Under the pieces are notes generated by a model. That model did not search any database. It saw nothing but the letters and a program-made list of their open reading frames with translations, and was not told the origin of the DNA. This document shows positions 11,698 to 23,601 of a DNA stretch of 64,000 bases, in pieces. Location: contig CAKJVC010000143.1 of NCBI GenBank assembly GCA_918026815.1, positions 1-64,000 on the forward strand, in the 5' to 3' direction. Origin of the DNA: Chalara sp. BL73. Taxonomy: Eukaryota > Ascomycota > Leotiomycetes > Helotiales. Position 1 is the first letter of the stretch. Each line of letters opens with the position of its first letter. The translations under genes and the position numbers were made by a program.

Positions 11698-13318
11698 GGT
11701 TGATGGTGATAACAGATTTTGGTAGAGTTTGTCAGGAGGATGTAGGTATATGCTGTGTTTGAAGAAGAGATTATCGTCAGGAGTATGATGAGTATGCTGG
11801 ATGGGCTGACCGATTTGCTGATCAAATAATCAATTCTGCTGTGACTTGCTTGGGTGGATGATGGTTTATATTATGTGTTGGTGTCGGTTTGGATTTACCC
11901 AGTGGCAATCGAAAGCGGATCAGTGGGCAAACGACAAGGCTGCTGCGCCTCTCTTGCTTCTGCTTTCGCGCCTTTTCCCCAAGAATGTTTTGAATTTCCG
12001 GCGTTTCTTACCGTACCCGTGGACGGAATGACATCCAATTACCAAGCCACTGACCTCGCCATCGAAAACTCTGTCGTTCCAGCAGTATCCCGAGCAGTTA
12101 ATCTCGCAGTGATCCGCAGGACTCGTAATGATAGGAGACGTGCGTCGTGGATGGAATCTTTGTTTTGCTGAGCCTCGCCAACACCCCCATCCTATGCCCG
12201 TGCCATACAAGACAATTGACAGCAACCGGCACTGCACTGCCTTCAACATGAAAATGATCCGGGTCGCGAACGTGATTCCCCTCATTCCAGAAGTCTTGCC
12301 TTTGACCGCATTTGATCTACGGTTACACCACCCAACTCTTGGCTGCTCCATGGACTCCATCTCGGCGCCATATCAACGGATTCAGTCCTTCCATCTTGGG
12401 GAGGTAATGCAGAGGGAATAGTGTTGTTTGAGCAATCCCAATTACCGTCAACATCGGGTCTCTTGGAGGCCCCGTGCTATGCAAATTCTCAAGATCAACA
12501 AACCCTTACATACACTAGTGGTGCAAAGAGCTCTGACTGAGCCTTCAACATCAAGGCTTTTTCGTATTGGGCTTATAAGAGATATCTCACTATCCACGAT
12601 CTGCCTCCTAGTCCATAGAACACTCTTCATTCCTCGATAGCCTAAAGGTCGAGCCGTCGGATTGGTTGCTGGTCCCAAGACCACAACCAACACTATGGTG
12701 ATAAGACTTCTGAGTTCGCAATTCTTCCCCGACTCTACCACTCACCAACTCGACCAATATTGAATCATTTGTTGGCGTCCGACATACGAAAAGTACATGC
12801 GAAGCTCTTTCTGTCTGTGAGAAATAAGACTTGGCAAAGACGCGATGGGTGCTGTAGTGATTCTACTCAGCCTTCTCTCCGCTGTTGGCCCTATTTGGGA
12901 TTTCCTTGTCTGAGGCATTTACAGTACAGTAACCAAAATTCTTACCCGTCTAACCTTGACTCTTGACTCGTTGTGATTGGCTCTCTCCATCTGTCACAGC
13001 AGTGAAGATGGACTTGGCTTAGTAAGCTTTCCTTCCCCAACCCCCCCCTCCCCTTTTTTTTTGGGCCAAGACCATGAGGCGGCTTTGCCTTTTCACCTCG
13101 TCCCTCAGCCTCATTCCGTGTCCAGACTCGCCGTCAACTTGCAACCGCAGCTCCACAACGTCAATAACTATCTGAAGGCTCAGTACCAAGGAGGATACTC
13201 TCGTGACTACTCCTGCGTGTCTCAGCCTCGTAGTAACCCCTCAGCCTTTGATATTGAGGTGGTGCTTTCCTCATAGTCAACCAGAGCTGCCAAAACCTTA
13301 TCGCCACCTAACGCCGTC
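11698..13318. other. Divergent intergenic region, calcipressin / RPB3
   Basis: This 1.6-kb spacer holds both promoters. Near 12917-12932 it carries a TTTACAGTACAGTAAC element, about 390 bp upstream of the RPB3 start, resembling elements at 253-268 and 26302-26317. A C/T-rich stretch (about 13027-13060) precedes the RPB3 start. The small open frames inside are not protein-like. Confidence 0.5.
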
Positions 13319-14417
13319 ATGGCATATCTTTCAGATGATACCATGATGCAGGGCATGGATGATGGTCCAGCGGTCAAAATTACCGAGGTACCTTGGTTTT
13401 GATACCTATTGTAATGCGCTTCGAAACTGATCTCCATACAGGCCGGTCTGAACCATGTGCAGTTTCAACTCGAGAATGTTGACCTTGCCTTTGCAAATTC
13501 CATCCGGCGAGTCATCATGGCTGAAGTTCCTACCATGGCGATTGACCTAGTAGAAATTGATGTGAATAGCTCGGTGCTCCCGGATGAGTTCCTTTGCCAC
13601 CGACTAGGTCTCGTACCTTTGAACTCGAAAAACGTGGATGATGTTGTCTATTCGCGAGATTGTGACTGCGATCAATATTGCGATAGATGCAGCGTTACCC
13701 TCAGTCTTCATGCTAGATGTACGGGCAACGAAAATATGAAGGTTTACGCACGCGACCTAGTTGTCGATCCAGCACGCGCAAACCAGTGGGTTGGTAATCC
13801 AGTCATCACAGATAATGAGCAGCTTGGCACAGTCATCTGCAAGTTGCGAAAAGATCAAGAGCTTCGAATGAAATGTATCGCAAAGAAAGGCATTGCGAAG
13901 GAACATGCTAAGTGGGCGCCTGTGGCTGCGGTTGGATTCGAGTATGATCCATACAACAAGTTGAGGCATACAGAGCTGTGGTACGAGACAGATGCCAACA
14001 CAGAATGGTAACTTTATATCTCTGCATGCTTGATTTAGAATTAACAAAAGCAGGCCAAAGAGTAGCAACACACAATTCGAAGAACCCCCGGCTGAAGGCG
14101 AACCGTTCAACCCCGACGCAGAGCCTGACAAATTCTATTTTGATGTTGAAAGTGTAGGAAATATAGAGCCAGACGCGCTGATCCAACAAGGCATCAGAGT
14201 CCTCCAGAGCAAGTTGGCTATGATTTTCAAGGGACTCGGTGATGAGAAGGAGCAAGCGGAGGCGGACGGTCAAGATTACCATCCAGAAGGTCCAGGTCGG
14301 CACGACTGGGCAGCGACGGGTTCTTACACTCCAGGCTATGAGGCTAATTATGGTAATAATGCTGGAGGGGCTACGCCTTACTTAGGCACACCATATGGCC
14401 AGAATGGCTACTCCTAA
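13319..14417 (+). CDS. RPB3: RNA polymerase II subunit RPB3
   Basis: This is the alpha-like subunit that nucleates RNA polymerase II assembly by pairing with Rpb11. The exons are 13319-13387, 13442-14007 and 14054-14417, giving about 332 residues. The start lies in a tiny 23-codon first exon. Exon 2 opens with the alpha-motif region (NVDLAFANSIRRVIMAEVP). The Rpb3-specific zinc site is intact: CDCDQYCDRC near residues 97-106 (C-x-C-x3-C-x2-C). The dimerisation domain resumes after the insert, and the protein ends in a Gly/Tyr/Asn-rich tail like other fungal Rpb3 proteins. It converges on the mitochondrial carrier gene downstream. Confidence 0.96.
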
Positions 14418-14887
14418 GGTGCTTTTTGTGCGCGATGAGCTATGTACACAAGGCTAGGGGGTCAGGACCCTGGATTCAATTCTGGGATGGGGACTTTAAA
14501 TGCTCTTTGAGCATACCCATAATATCTTCATATGTATCAATGTAAAACAGAAACCTGGATAAAGGCGTTGGCGGGGAAAAAAGAGTCCTAACCTCGAGGT
14601 AGGAACAAGGATAGTCCAATTTAGACGATGCAGAATGATACCCTAACACAACACTACCAAAACGCCATGTTATATGCTTCTAAGTTTTTCGCAACGCCAA
14701 ACCGAATGCCCAAGTTCATGCAGTGCCCAATGTAGGCTAACATATACAGTGTTCGATCTCTTCTATGTACCCCAAGTCCTTGACCTTCTGCCTCTCTTCT
14801 GTAACTCTACACTGCTCCTCAGGCCATGGGGTGTATGTAGTTTTTTGCGAATTTATTGTCAACATTATCGTTGCTCGTCGTCTCATT
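14418..14887. other. Convergent 3' region, RPB3 / mitochondrial carrier
   Basis: This is about 470 bp between two converging genes and holds their 3' UTRs. No coding frame or RNA gene was seen. Confidence 0.5.
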
Positions 14888-15843
14888 TCAGAGGACTTTT
14901 TCTTGTCCTTGCACGCCCTTCAGGGTTCTATAAATCTTTTTATGCTGCTCCAAGAACAAGAATGTAAAGATCGTTTGCGGACCCAAGCGGATGAAACTGG
15001 GCACCCAGCCTCTAAACACCCAGCCCACGCCCTCCACCTTATACACGTCCGCCAACAAATTGGCAAGTCCTTTACTCTCAGATGTGCTCATGATCCGCGT
15101 CTTGATCACGTCTACCGGACTACATACCGTTGTGGCCACAAAACCTGCAGCTAGTGAGGAGGTAAAATGCATTATGGTCCCGTCGTCTAGTGGCGTATAT
15201 TGTAGCATGAGCCGCTTGAAGCCATCATATGAAGCGAGCTGAGACGTTGTCATGAGAACCGCGCGCATGCTATTCGGCCACACGCCACGGAAGAGCGACT
15301 TGAAGCCTTCTTCACGCGTCATGCGTATAAGTCCATCAACTGCATTTTTGTAATTCCGTCGCTCCCCTTCCGGAAGCGCGGCATCGTGTTGCATACGCAC
15401 GTTTAGTACATCAGCTGGGTTACCAGCCATTCCGCCGAGGAACCCAGATGTGGATGATATAGCCATGAGAACCGGAAACGATGGGGCTGCGCTAGTTGTT
15501 GTGAGGCGCGATTTCATCTCTTCGTAAATACCGAATCTAGTCGTAGAGTATGTTATCTGGCGTAGAAGGGAGGCACTGAGGCCACTGTAAAGACCCAAAA
15601 TGCCGTCTGATCTGAGTACGTGGGCGAAGGTTCCAATCATGGTTTTTGGCGCACCAGGGGCACGGGTTTGCAGGCGCACCTTCACTATGTATCTATCAAA
15701 ATATAGTCAATTACTTAGGACCTTCTCAACATACCCAGATCCAAAGGATGCGTCACACATGCCGCGAAACAACTTGCACTTCCACCAAACCAGAAAGGAT
15801 ACCTTATAGTCGGCGGCACCGACTTTTTCTTTGCAGATGGCAT
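14888..15843 (-). CDS. DIC1: Mitochondrial dicarboxylate-type carrier (SLC25 family)
   Basis: An inner-membrane exchanger of the mitochondrial carrier family, most like the dicarboxylate carriers that swap malate or succinate for phosphate. There are two exons, 15843-15735 and 15684-14888, giving about 301 residues. The join is fixed by the first carrier signature: HPLDLVKVRLQTR is made only if the acceptor at 15685/15686 is used. The three signatures are PLDLVKVRL (33-41), PADVLNVRM (126-134) and PVDVIKTRI (226-234), giving the standard tripartite six-helix layout. Substrate specificity is inferred from overall resemblance to Dic1; an oxaloacetate-type carrier is a less likely alternative. 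It is divergent from MSF1, another mitochondrial protein gene, over 603 bp. Confidence 0.9.
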
Positions 15844-16446
15844 CTTTGGCTGTTGCTATTACCTAGGCATTCCCATTGAGCAAAATCGAGCGCAGAAGCT
15901 GGAATCTTAAAGGAAATCCCAGCGGTTGACCGGCTGTACTTTTATTGCCGATGGGCTCAAAAGTGGGTCGCAGAGGTCAGTTTGCAATTGCGGAATTGGA
16001 GACGAGCTATATGTCGGTCAGCCATAGAAGTAATACAGATGTATTCGGCGAGTGTAGGATTCGTTCCTAGGTTGTGATTGTGCTCGCTCGACAAAAGTTA
16101 CGGTCCCATTGATGTAGCTTATGAAAATGGCATACGAAATCGCACTTCCCTGCCCAGGCACAGAAAATTTTAAGGGCCGCTGATATCACTCTGCAGGGCT
16201 TGGAATAGTCGGAAGGGAACATCTTAGAGCCGACCATAAACTTAGTATGGTTCCAGCAACATTTTGTCATGCTTGTTCACACGAGGCTACTATGCAAGTC
16301 AGATATATCGGTCATTCCCCCGGGCGCTTTCACACTAGAATATCAATTTTAGGATATCTTGCATTGATCTAGGCAGACTGCTGTGCCTACCTCAATTGAA
16401 TTCCGATACCCACGTCGGCTCAGAAGAACAGGGAGCGCGAGGACAG
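15844..16446. other. Divergent promoter region, DIC1 / MSF1
   Basis: This is a 603-bp spacer between two divergently transcribed genes for mitochondrial proteins and probably works as a shared promoter region. I see no coding frame in it. Confidence 0.5.
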
Positions 16447-17958
16447 ATGCAACCCATCTTCACAATGAAGATTCCATCTAGAAGTGCTCAATCGACCTTG
16501 AAGCAACACGCGTTGGCTTTGTTCGTTGGTTCTAGTACTGCCACGTTCAAGAGCTTAAGAATCTGTACTCAATGCCGGCATAACTCGACAGGTTGGTGCG
16601 CTTCGGACATGTCAATTCAAGAGCTAACATGAGCAGCACAAAGTTCCGAGGAAGTAGAGTTAGCTGGACGGTCGTACACAAAAGATGATTGGCATAATGT
16701 CCCATCAACAATCGCATCGTCAATATCCCGACGACTTCACATTCAAAAGGATCACCCCATTTCCATAACTCGAGCCATTATCGAATCACAATTTCCTTCC
16801 CCGACCTACAAGTGCCATAATGATTTCTTCCCAGCAGTATCAACGCTACAGAATTTTGATTCTCTAGGGTTTCCAGCGGACCATCCAGGCAGAAGTAGAA
16901 CCGATACATACTACGTTAACAAAGAGACCGTACTACGTACCCACACGAGTGCACATCAGGCGGATGTCTTCCGTGCAAACGAGAGTGAAGGATACCTTAT
17001 AAGCGCAGACGTGTATAGAAGAGATGCCATTGATCGAAGTCATTATCCAATATTCCACCAGATGGAGGGCGCCAGAACATGGGATCGCAAGAGGGTGCCA
17101 AATGGGGACCTCGCGGCAGCAGTATGGAGAGACTTAGAAAATCTACCTAAACATGACATAACAGTTGAAGACCCAAACCCCCCCATTCATCCAGAGCGTA
17201 ATCCTCTACAAAGTAAACACTCGGCAGAGGAAGCAGAAGCAATTGCGGCACATCTCAAGCGGTCGTTGGAGTCGGTGGTGGTGGAACTATTTGCAAGAGC
17301 CAAGAAGGCAGCTATAGCAGCTAACCCGGATTTCGTAGATAACCCACTAAAAGTTCGTTGGGTTGAAGCATATTTCCCGTTCACGAGTCCATCCTGGGAA
17401 TTGGAGATCTTCTGGCAAGGTGACTGGCTGGAAGTTTTAGGTTCTGGTGTTGTGAAGCAGGAGATTATGACCAATGCAGGCGTGTCGTCACAATCTGGCT
17501 GGGCATTTGGAATGGGTCTAGAGCGCCTCGCAATGCTTCTCTTTGAGATCCCAGATATTCGACTGTTTTGGTCGCAGGATGAGCGTTTTTTGGGACAGTT
17601 TAGAGGGGTGTCTGACGACTTGGATAATTTGAAACGATTTGTTCCGTTTTCGAAGTATCCCGCTTGTTACAAAGATGTGGCATTTTGGTTACGCTCTTCT
17701 TCTAGTTCTGCTGCAGGCGGAGGTAGCATATTCCATGAGAACGATATCATGGAAATAGTGCGAGACATTGGGGGGGACGTTGTTGAAGATGTTTCCAAGG
17801 TGGATGAGTTTACCCACCCGAAAAGCGGAAGAAAGAGCTTATGCTACAGGATCAATTACAGGAGCTTGGAAAGAACATTGACAAATGCTGAGGCTAATGA
17901 ATATCATGAACAAGTAAGGAAGACGCTGGTAGAAAAGTTTGGGGTTGAGTTGAGGTGA
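16447..17958 (+). CDS. MSF1: Mitochondrial phenylalanyl-tRNA synthetase
   Basis: A monomeric class II synthetase that charges mitochondrial tRNA-Phe. Exons 16447-16591 and 16637-17958 give about 488 residues. The 45-nt intron is very short; its donor at 16592 is the one that keeps frame and gives HNST-AQSSEEVELAG. The N-terminus is basic and Ser/Thr-rich, as expected for a presequence. Catalytic motifs include VLRTHTSAHQ, VYRRDAIDRSHYPIFHQMEG (about 172-191) and the GWAFGMGLERL motif 3. A C-terminal FDX-ACB anticodon-binding domain (about 380-488) starts at RFVPFSKYPACYKDVAFWL. The ATG at 16465 has a better initiation context (A at -3) and could be the true start. Confidence 0.93.
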
Positions 17959-20151
17959 TGAGGGTAAGATTTGTGTAGCATGCAATGATTGTATTCGCTA
18001 GCATTTAGCTAGGAGACTAGCTTGTAAGATTACAATACGAGATACCGCTCATCTGATGCACCCATCTTTCTCCCAAGCTTTGGCATCGGGCATATCTAGG
18101 GTCTAAAGTCATGTTCTGGGGAAAGGACAATGGCCCATGGGAACTAGAGTCTGGACTACGTCATCGCATTTACCTTGACAATTGACATGAAATCTTAGAC
18201 TTCACACAGAACCACAAAGGAACATTAATAAGGCGTAAGGTAATCATGTGAAAAGCAACAAATAACATAGTAGACGCCGAGGCAGGTGGAGAGAACTCAC
18301 AGTATGCAATTTCTTCCTAACTACCAATTTTTCTCTCCTAACTTTCAATCCTAGGTACGAATCAGTTCATACCTTTGTTGAACTACTCAAAAAGTCCCAA
18401 GGACAATTCAGAAGTTCGCTCTACTCTTTTTAGCAGCCCCCTACGCATCGAGATGGCTAACATTTGAGGAATAGGCTCTAGTGCCGAAGAAACATCCTAT
18501 GAGGACAGAGACAAAGCAGTAAGAGGAGAGCAGGTTGCAGAGAACATTCGGTACGGAGAATCGATCAGTGAGCATGGGTTAGGAGGCGAGACGGTGGGGA
18601 ATAGCGGAAAGGCAGACGATTTCAAGGAGGGGGGATAGGACAGACTAGGAGGGAGGTAGGATATGGAGGTGGAAGCGGAGTTGGAGCATAGACAATGTGT
18701 TGTGCCCAATATTTGACCTGGGACTGGTCGCCTGGGCTTGGCTAGTGTCTACAGTGACGATTTTTCAAGCATCTCCGAAAGTGACTGGAACAAAATACTT
18801 GATAAGTGTTGGCAAATAGGGTAACGGATGCGTAGCTGAAAGATGTCATCAACACCTAAGAAGTGATCAGCGTGAAAGTGACAAGCCCTTGAGAAGCGGG
18901 GTTGAACATTTTCAAGAGCACTCTATTTGGTAACCCTAAGAGGTCTTGACGTGAGCAAAGTCTTCCTAAGCTATTCCACACCCAATCACGTTAATCTGTG
19001 CTGTGATTCCTCCGTTTGGGTCGTCGTGTATGTAAAGCTTCGTTTTATGGGCGCGGGGCCATGAGGCTGCAGCCTCATTGATTAATACCCCGCTTGATCA
19101 TATTCACCTAGGAAATCAGCACCAACTCGCGTATGCTATGTAAAGATAAATAACTTCGATGCCATAAATGGTCCTCCAAAATAAGCTTTTAAGGCATGGC
19201 TGTGGCTTCGGGGTCGAGGGGCCAGAAAATGCACAGGAAGGTATGTTAGGTCGCCCCTTGGTTCATTCATAATTGAGGTTGCTGTATGACGGTTGTTGGG
19301 TGAGCATGCAGAATCAGCCAAAATACAGCACAGTGCGTCGTATGTAACATCGATGGGGATCTTTCCGACACATAACAAAGGGCTTGACATTAAAGAAAGC
19401 ACTATAGAGGGCACATCCACTTCGAATGGATCGGGGCTCGGCCATACGGCATGGTTCCATTAAGCAGCTACTTAACTACATCACTCCGATATCATGGAAG
19501 GGAATTGATCACCACCTAGCTGATGCAGGTGGCTTCACACACACTGATGATCTCTTCAAACAAAGTCCAACAACACGCGCGGCAAGGCTGGACAAACGGG
19601 TGGATGGCCCACCATCCTCCTCCTCAGCATCATCTCCTTTAGCTAACCAGCCTTCTCGCTCCGGGCTGCCGGGTGGTGGTGGTGGTCCTCCTTGCTCTCA
19701 AGCAGTGCGATTCCGGCCAACCATACCCGTTATTGCTTGTAAGGGCTGGTTAATAGCCGGGGTAAATTTCCAATAGGGAAATAGAAAAATGTCTAACTAA
19801 AGACAAAACACCCTTTGCCCCGAGCCTGACTTTTCAATTCAAAACTGTGTCACTTTCCCTCCCCCAATCCACTGCTTTCCTGGTTCTTGCTGAAATCCTT
19901 CCCTCGAGGCATTGGGCGCAAATACATAGGAAGTAACTTGTTAATAAAAGAGGGAGAGCAACTTGTTCTGGCCGACCTGGAAATCGACACAACACAACCC
20001 CCCCACTGCCTCAATCCCCAATCAAAACAGCTCCCGAGATCCTCTCACCACGGTTGTGCTTTTATCTCAAGTACAGATCCAACCCCGCACCCCACCAGAT
20101 CTAAAAATCATCTGAATTCAAACTAGAAGATTTAACGAAGGGATATTCAAG
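17959..20151. other. Upstream region of the acetyl-CoA synthetase gene
   Basis: A 2.2-kb gene-free stretch. It holds the MSF1 3' UTR and the promoter and leader of the acetyl-CoA synthetase gene. An open frame at about 19426-19776 is Ser/Pro/Gly-rich because of a CCT/GGT-rich stretch and does not look like a conserved protein. C-rich tracts just before the ATG (19850-20100) suggest a fairly long leader. Carbon-regulated sites are likely here, but I could not identify FacB or CreA sites with confidence. Confidence 0.45.
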
Positions 20152-22515
20152 ATGTCCGAAGGAGCAGTGAAGCCATCGAATCCGGTGGTGGCCGAGGCCC
20201 ATGAGGTCGATACATTTCGTGAGTTGGAAGTCCGAGGGAGAGGCACGGGATGTGAACTAATGATGAATAGATCCTCCTCCGAAGATGTTTGCAAGTATGG
20301 CCGAATAACACAATTTTCCGCATCGAAATAGAAGAGCCAGACTAATTTTACCTCATTTAGAGCATCCAAGCAAGCCTCATTTAAGTGGTAATGCCCTAAT
20401 GGATCGATTTGCTGGGGTAAATTTTAACTGGAGCAGGTCTTGAGGAGTACCAAAAACTTTACAAAGAATCCATCACCGAGCCAGAAAAGTTCTGGGGTAG
20501 AAACGCTCGCGAACTGCTCACATGGCAGAGAGACTTCCAGACCGTCCATACAGGCACATTTGAGAATGGCGATAATGCCTGGTTCTTAGAAGGCCAGCTC
20601 AACGCCTCATACAACTGCGTCGATCGTCACGCGATCAAAAATCCAGACAAGGCCGCCATCATCTATGAGGCCGACGAAACTGGGGATGGTCGCACCCTTT
20701 CTTATGGCGAGCTTTTGAGGGAGGTTTGCAAGACGGCTCATGTGCTCAAACAGATGGGTGTCCAAAAGGGTGACACCGTCGCCATCTATCTCCCCATGAT
20801 CCCAGAGGCACTTATTGCATTTCTAGCCTGCGCACGCATTGGAGCTGTTCACTCCGTTGTTTTCGCAGGCTTCTCCTCAGACTCACTGCGTGATCGCGTG
20901 ATCGACGCTCAATCGAGAGTTGTCATCACCACGGACGAAGGGAAGCGGGGTGGAAAACTGATCGGGACCAAGAAGATCGTGGACGATGCACTGAAGCAGT
21001 GCCCAAATATTACTCACTGCTTGGTTTATCGCAGAACTGGTGCGGACGTGCCCATGACGAAGGGTCGTGATTGGTGGTGGCATGAGGAAGTTGAGAAATG
21101 GCCAGCGTATATCGCTCCCGAGCCTATGAATTCGGAAGACCCCCTTTTCCTGCTATATACCTCTGGTTCAACGGGTAAGCCCAAAGGCGTGATGCACTCG
21201 ACTGCGGGGTATCTACTCGGTGCGGCCATGACTGGTAAATATGTCTTTGATATTCACGACACAGACAAATTCTTTTGTGGTGGTGATGTTGGATGGATTA
21301 CGGGACACACTTATGTCGTCTATGCTCCTCTACTTCTTGGTGTTGCGACCGTTGTGTTTGAGGGAACACCAGCATACCCTAACTTCTCGAGGTACTGGGA
21401 TGTCATCGAGAAGCATGAAGTCACGCAATTCTACGTCGCTCCGACAGCCTTGAGACTTCTCAAGCGTGCAGGTGACCAGCACGTCAAAGGACAGATGAAG
21501 CATCTCCGAGTCTTAGGCTCGGTTGGAGAGCCCATCGCAGCCGAAGTCTGGAAATGGTATTTCGAGACCGTTGGCAAGGAAGAGGCGCACGTTGTAGACG
21601 TAAGTTTCATACCTACCCCAAAACTGAAGGAAAGAATCCTCCCTGATGCGATACAGACGTACTGGCAAACCGAAACAGGCTCCAACGTCATTACACCTCT
21701 AGCAGGCGTGACACCTACGAAGCCAGGCAGCGCCTCGCTCCCCTTCTTTGGCATCGAGCCTGCAATCATCGATCCCGTATCCGGCGAGGAGATTCATGGC
21801 AACGATGTCGAGGGCGTACTTGCTTTCAAGCAGCCTTGGCCATCCATGACCCGAACAGTTTGGGGCGCTCACAAGCGATACATGGATACGTATTTCAATG
21901 TCTATAAAGGCTACTACGTGCGTCGTTAAATTTTTTTAACCTTTTTTTCTATTCTTTGCATTATAATACCTACTGATCAAAAACACAGTTCACTGGTGAC
22001 GGGGCCGGCCGCGACCATGAAGGCTACTACTGGATTCGCGGGCGTGTCGACGACGTCGTCAACGTTTCCGGGCACCGCCTCTCGACAGCCGAAATCGAAG
22101 CAGCTCTCATCGAGCACCACACCGTCGCCGAAGCAGCTGTCGTAGGCATCAATGACGAGCTCACCGGACAGGCAGTCAACGCCTTCGTCGCCATCAAAGA
22201 TGGCAACGAGGTCAACGATCAACTACGGAAGGATTTGATCTTGCAGGTACGGAAGAGTATTGGTCCGTTCGCAGCGCCAAAGGCGATATTTGTGGTTCCC
22301 GATCTGCCCAAGACGAGGAGTGGGAAGATCATGAGGCGAATCTTGAGGAAGATTTTGGCGGGTGAAGAGGATCAGCTGGGGGATACCAGTACCGTAAGTT
22401 ATCTTTTTTTTAGTAAGGTCAGTTAGTGGGAAACTGTATTGACAGGAATTAGCTTTCGGATCCCAGCGTAGTTGATTCTATCATTCAAACAGTGAAGGAT
22501 ACAAAAAAGAAATGA
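20152..22515 (+). CDS. Acetyl-CoA synthetase (AMP-forming)
   Basis: Converts acetate, ATP and CoA to acetyl-CoA; it corresponds to facA/ACS genes of fungi and acts in the cytosol and nucleus. My seven-exon model is 20152-20218, 20271-20294, 20361-20384, 20437-21599, 21657-21917, 21989-22393 and 22453-22515, giving about 668 residues. Exons 2 and 3 are only 24 nt each and are required for the N-terminal [22 protein letters not shown]. Adenylation-domain motifs are [12 protein letters not shown] (about 279-290) and TYWQTETGS (about 427). In the C-terminal domain, [20 protein letters not shown] and [11 protein letters not shown] (about 618-628) carry the catalytic lysine that is reversibly acetylated. 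The last exon is short, and its acceptor was chosen because it preserves frame to a Lys-rich tail. Confidence 0.95.
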
Positions 22516-23601
22516 GGGACAACTTGGAACTAGATTGATCAAACGGGGTCACGGAGACAGGAGTCAATGGAGGTCTTATTGGTGGGCTACTCTATTCTGC
22601 GTTCAAGTTGCTGTGTCTGTACGGAGGTCAAAGTTCAATCTCAAAATTGAAGGTGCTGCAAGGAGACAGTCTTCATTATATACTGAATGAATAATAGTGC
22701 TGCACACTGGATTGGTTCTGGCCCACTCCTCTCAGGATGTGTAACTAGTCCTTTAGGCTGAGTAACCCTTGTCCTCTTGTAAGTTGTTATTATGAGCTGC
22801 CCTGTTGCCGTAACGGGGAAATCTCAGATAATCATTTATAAGCTCCATCCGGAGGGCTATGTCCCATCGAGGGATGATCTGTCGTCCGCTAGCAAATTGC
22901 AGCCCTATCATCGTTTTTAGTACTGATACTTTCTTTACTAAGCTATTTTCTGCTATTAAGTGCTTTAGGTAAGTCAAAATATCGGAAGCGTAGGTTATTG
23001 GCTACTTCTGTTCTTCCGATATGGGAATACTCCGTGCCTGGCCAATTGCTCTAATAATGTCTGTCTGTGTTGTCTCTGTGGTCTAGACTCTCCGTAGGGG
23101 TGATGATGAGAACCCCATCTATCGAAGTGTGTACGAATTGACGAAGTTGAGCCAAGATGAGTGGGAGATATAAATAATCAAGTGGCAGCGACGAGCAGAT
23201 CCACCTTGAAGCAGGCTAGATTCGTTTCTTTGGTGATTATTTGAAATAATGGATATAGCTACGGATAGTCTCCATCAGGCATGAAGGTATACATACCCCG
23301 TCGTTTGCCTCTTCCTCTTGCATGATGAGTTTCCTTCCTACAAATTTCCACCTCACAATAGATAATTATTTGATATAATGCATATTGTAATCTATCCAAA
23401 ACTTCTAATCGCACTAGTTACTGCTACCAAGTGCCCTTGCGACACGCAGGAGACAAAGAGGGATGTGGAAGCAAAGTAGTCAAGGCTTCAGCTAGTATCA
23501 CAAGTAGACCATCAGCGAACTTTACTCACGAGCAGCCATAAGGGAAGTTGCGAGTATTAGGCTATATTATACCATTTTGTTTCATGTGCGACCTTGAACA
23601 T
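22516..23601. other. Convergent intergenic region, ACS / DUF2985 gene
   Basis: This is about 1.1 kb between converging genes. It has no protein-like frame and is relatively A/T-rich towards 23340-23400. I see no repeat or RNA gene. Confidence 0.5.

Noticed and set aside
19426..19776. 116-codon frame upstream of acetyl-CoA synthetase
   Set aside because: It lacks an ATG at its 5' end, is made of low-complexity Ser/Pro/Gly runs and shows no similarity. It is more likely promoter sequence.
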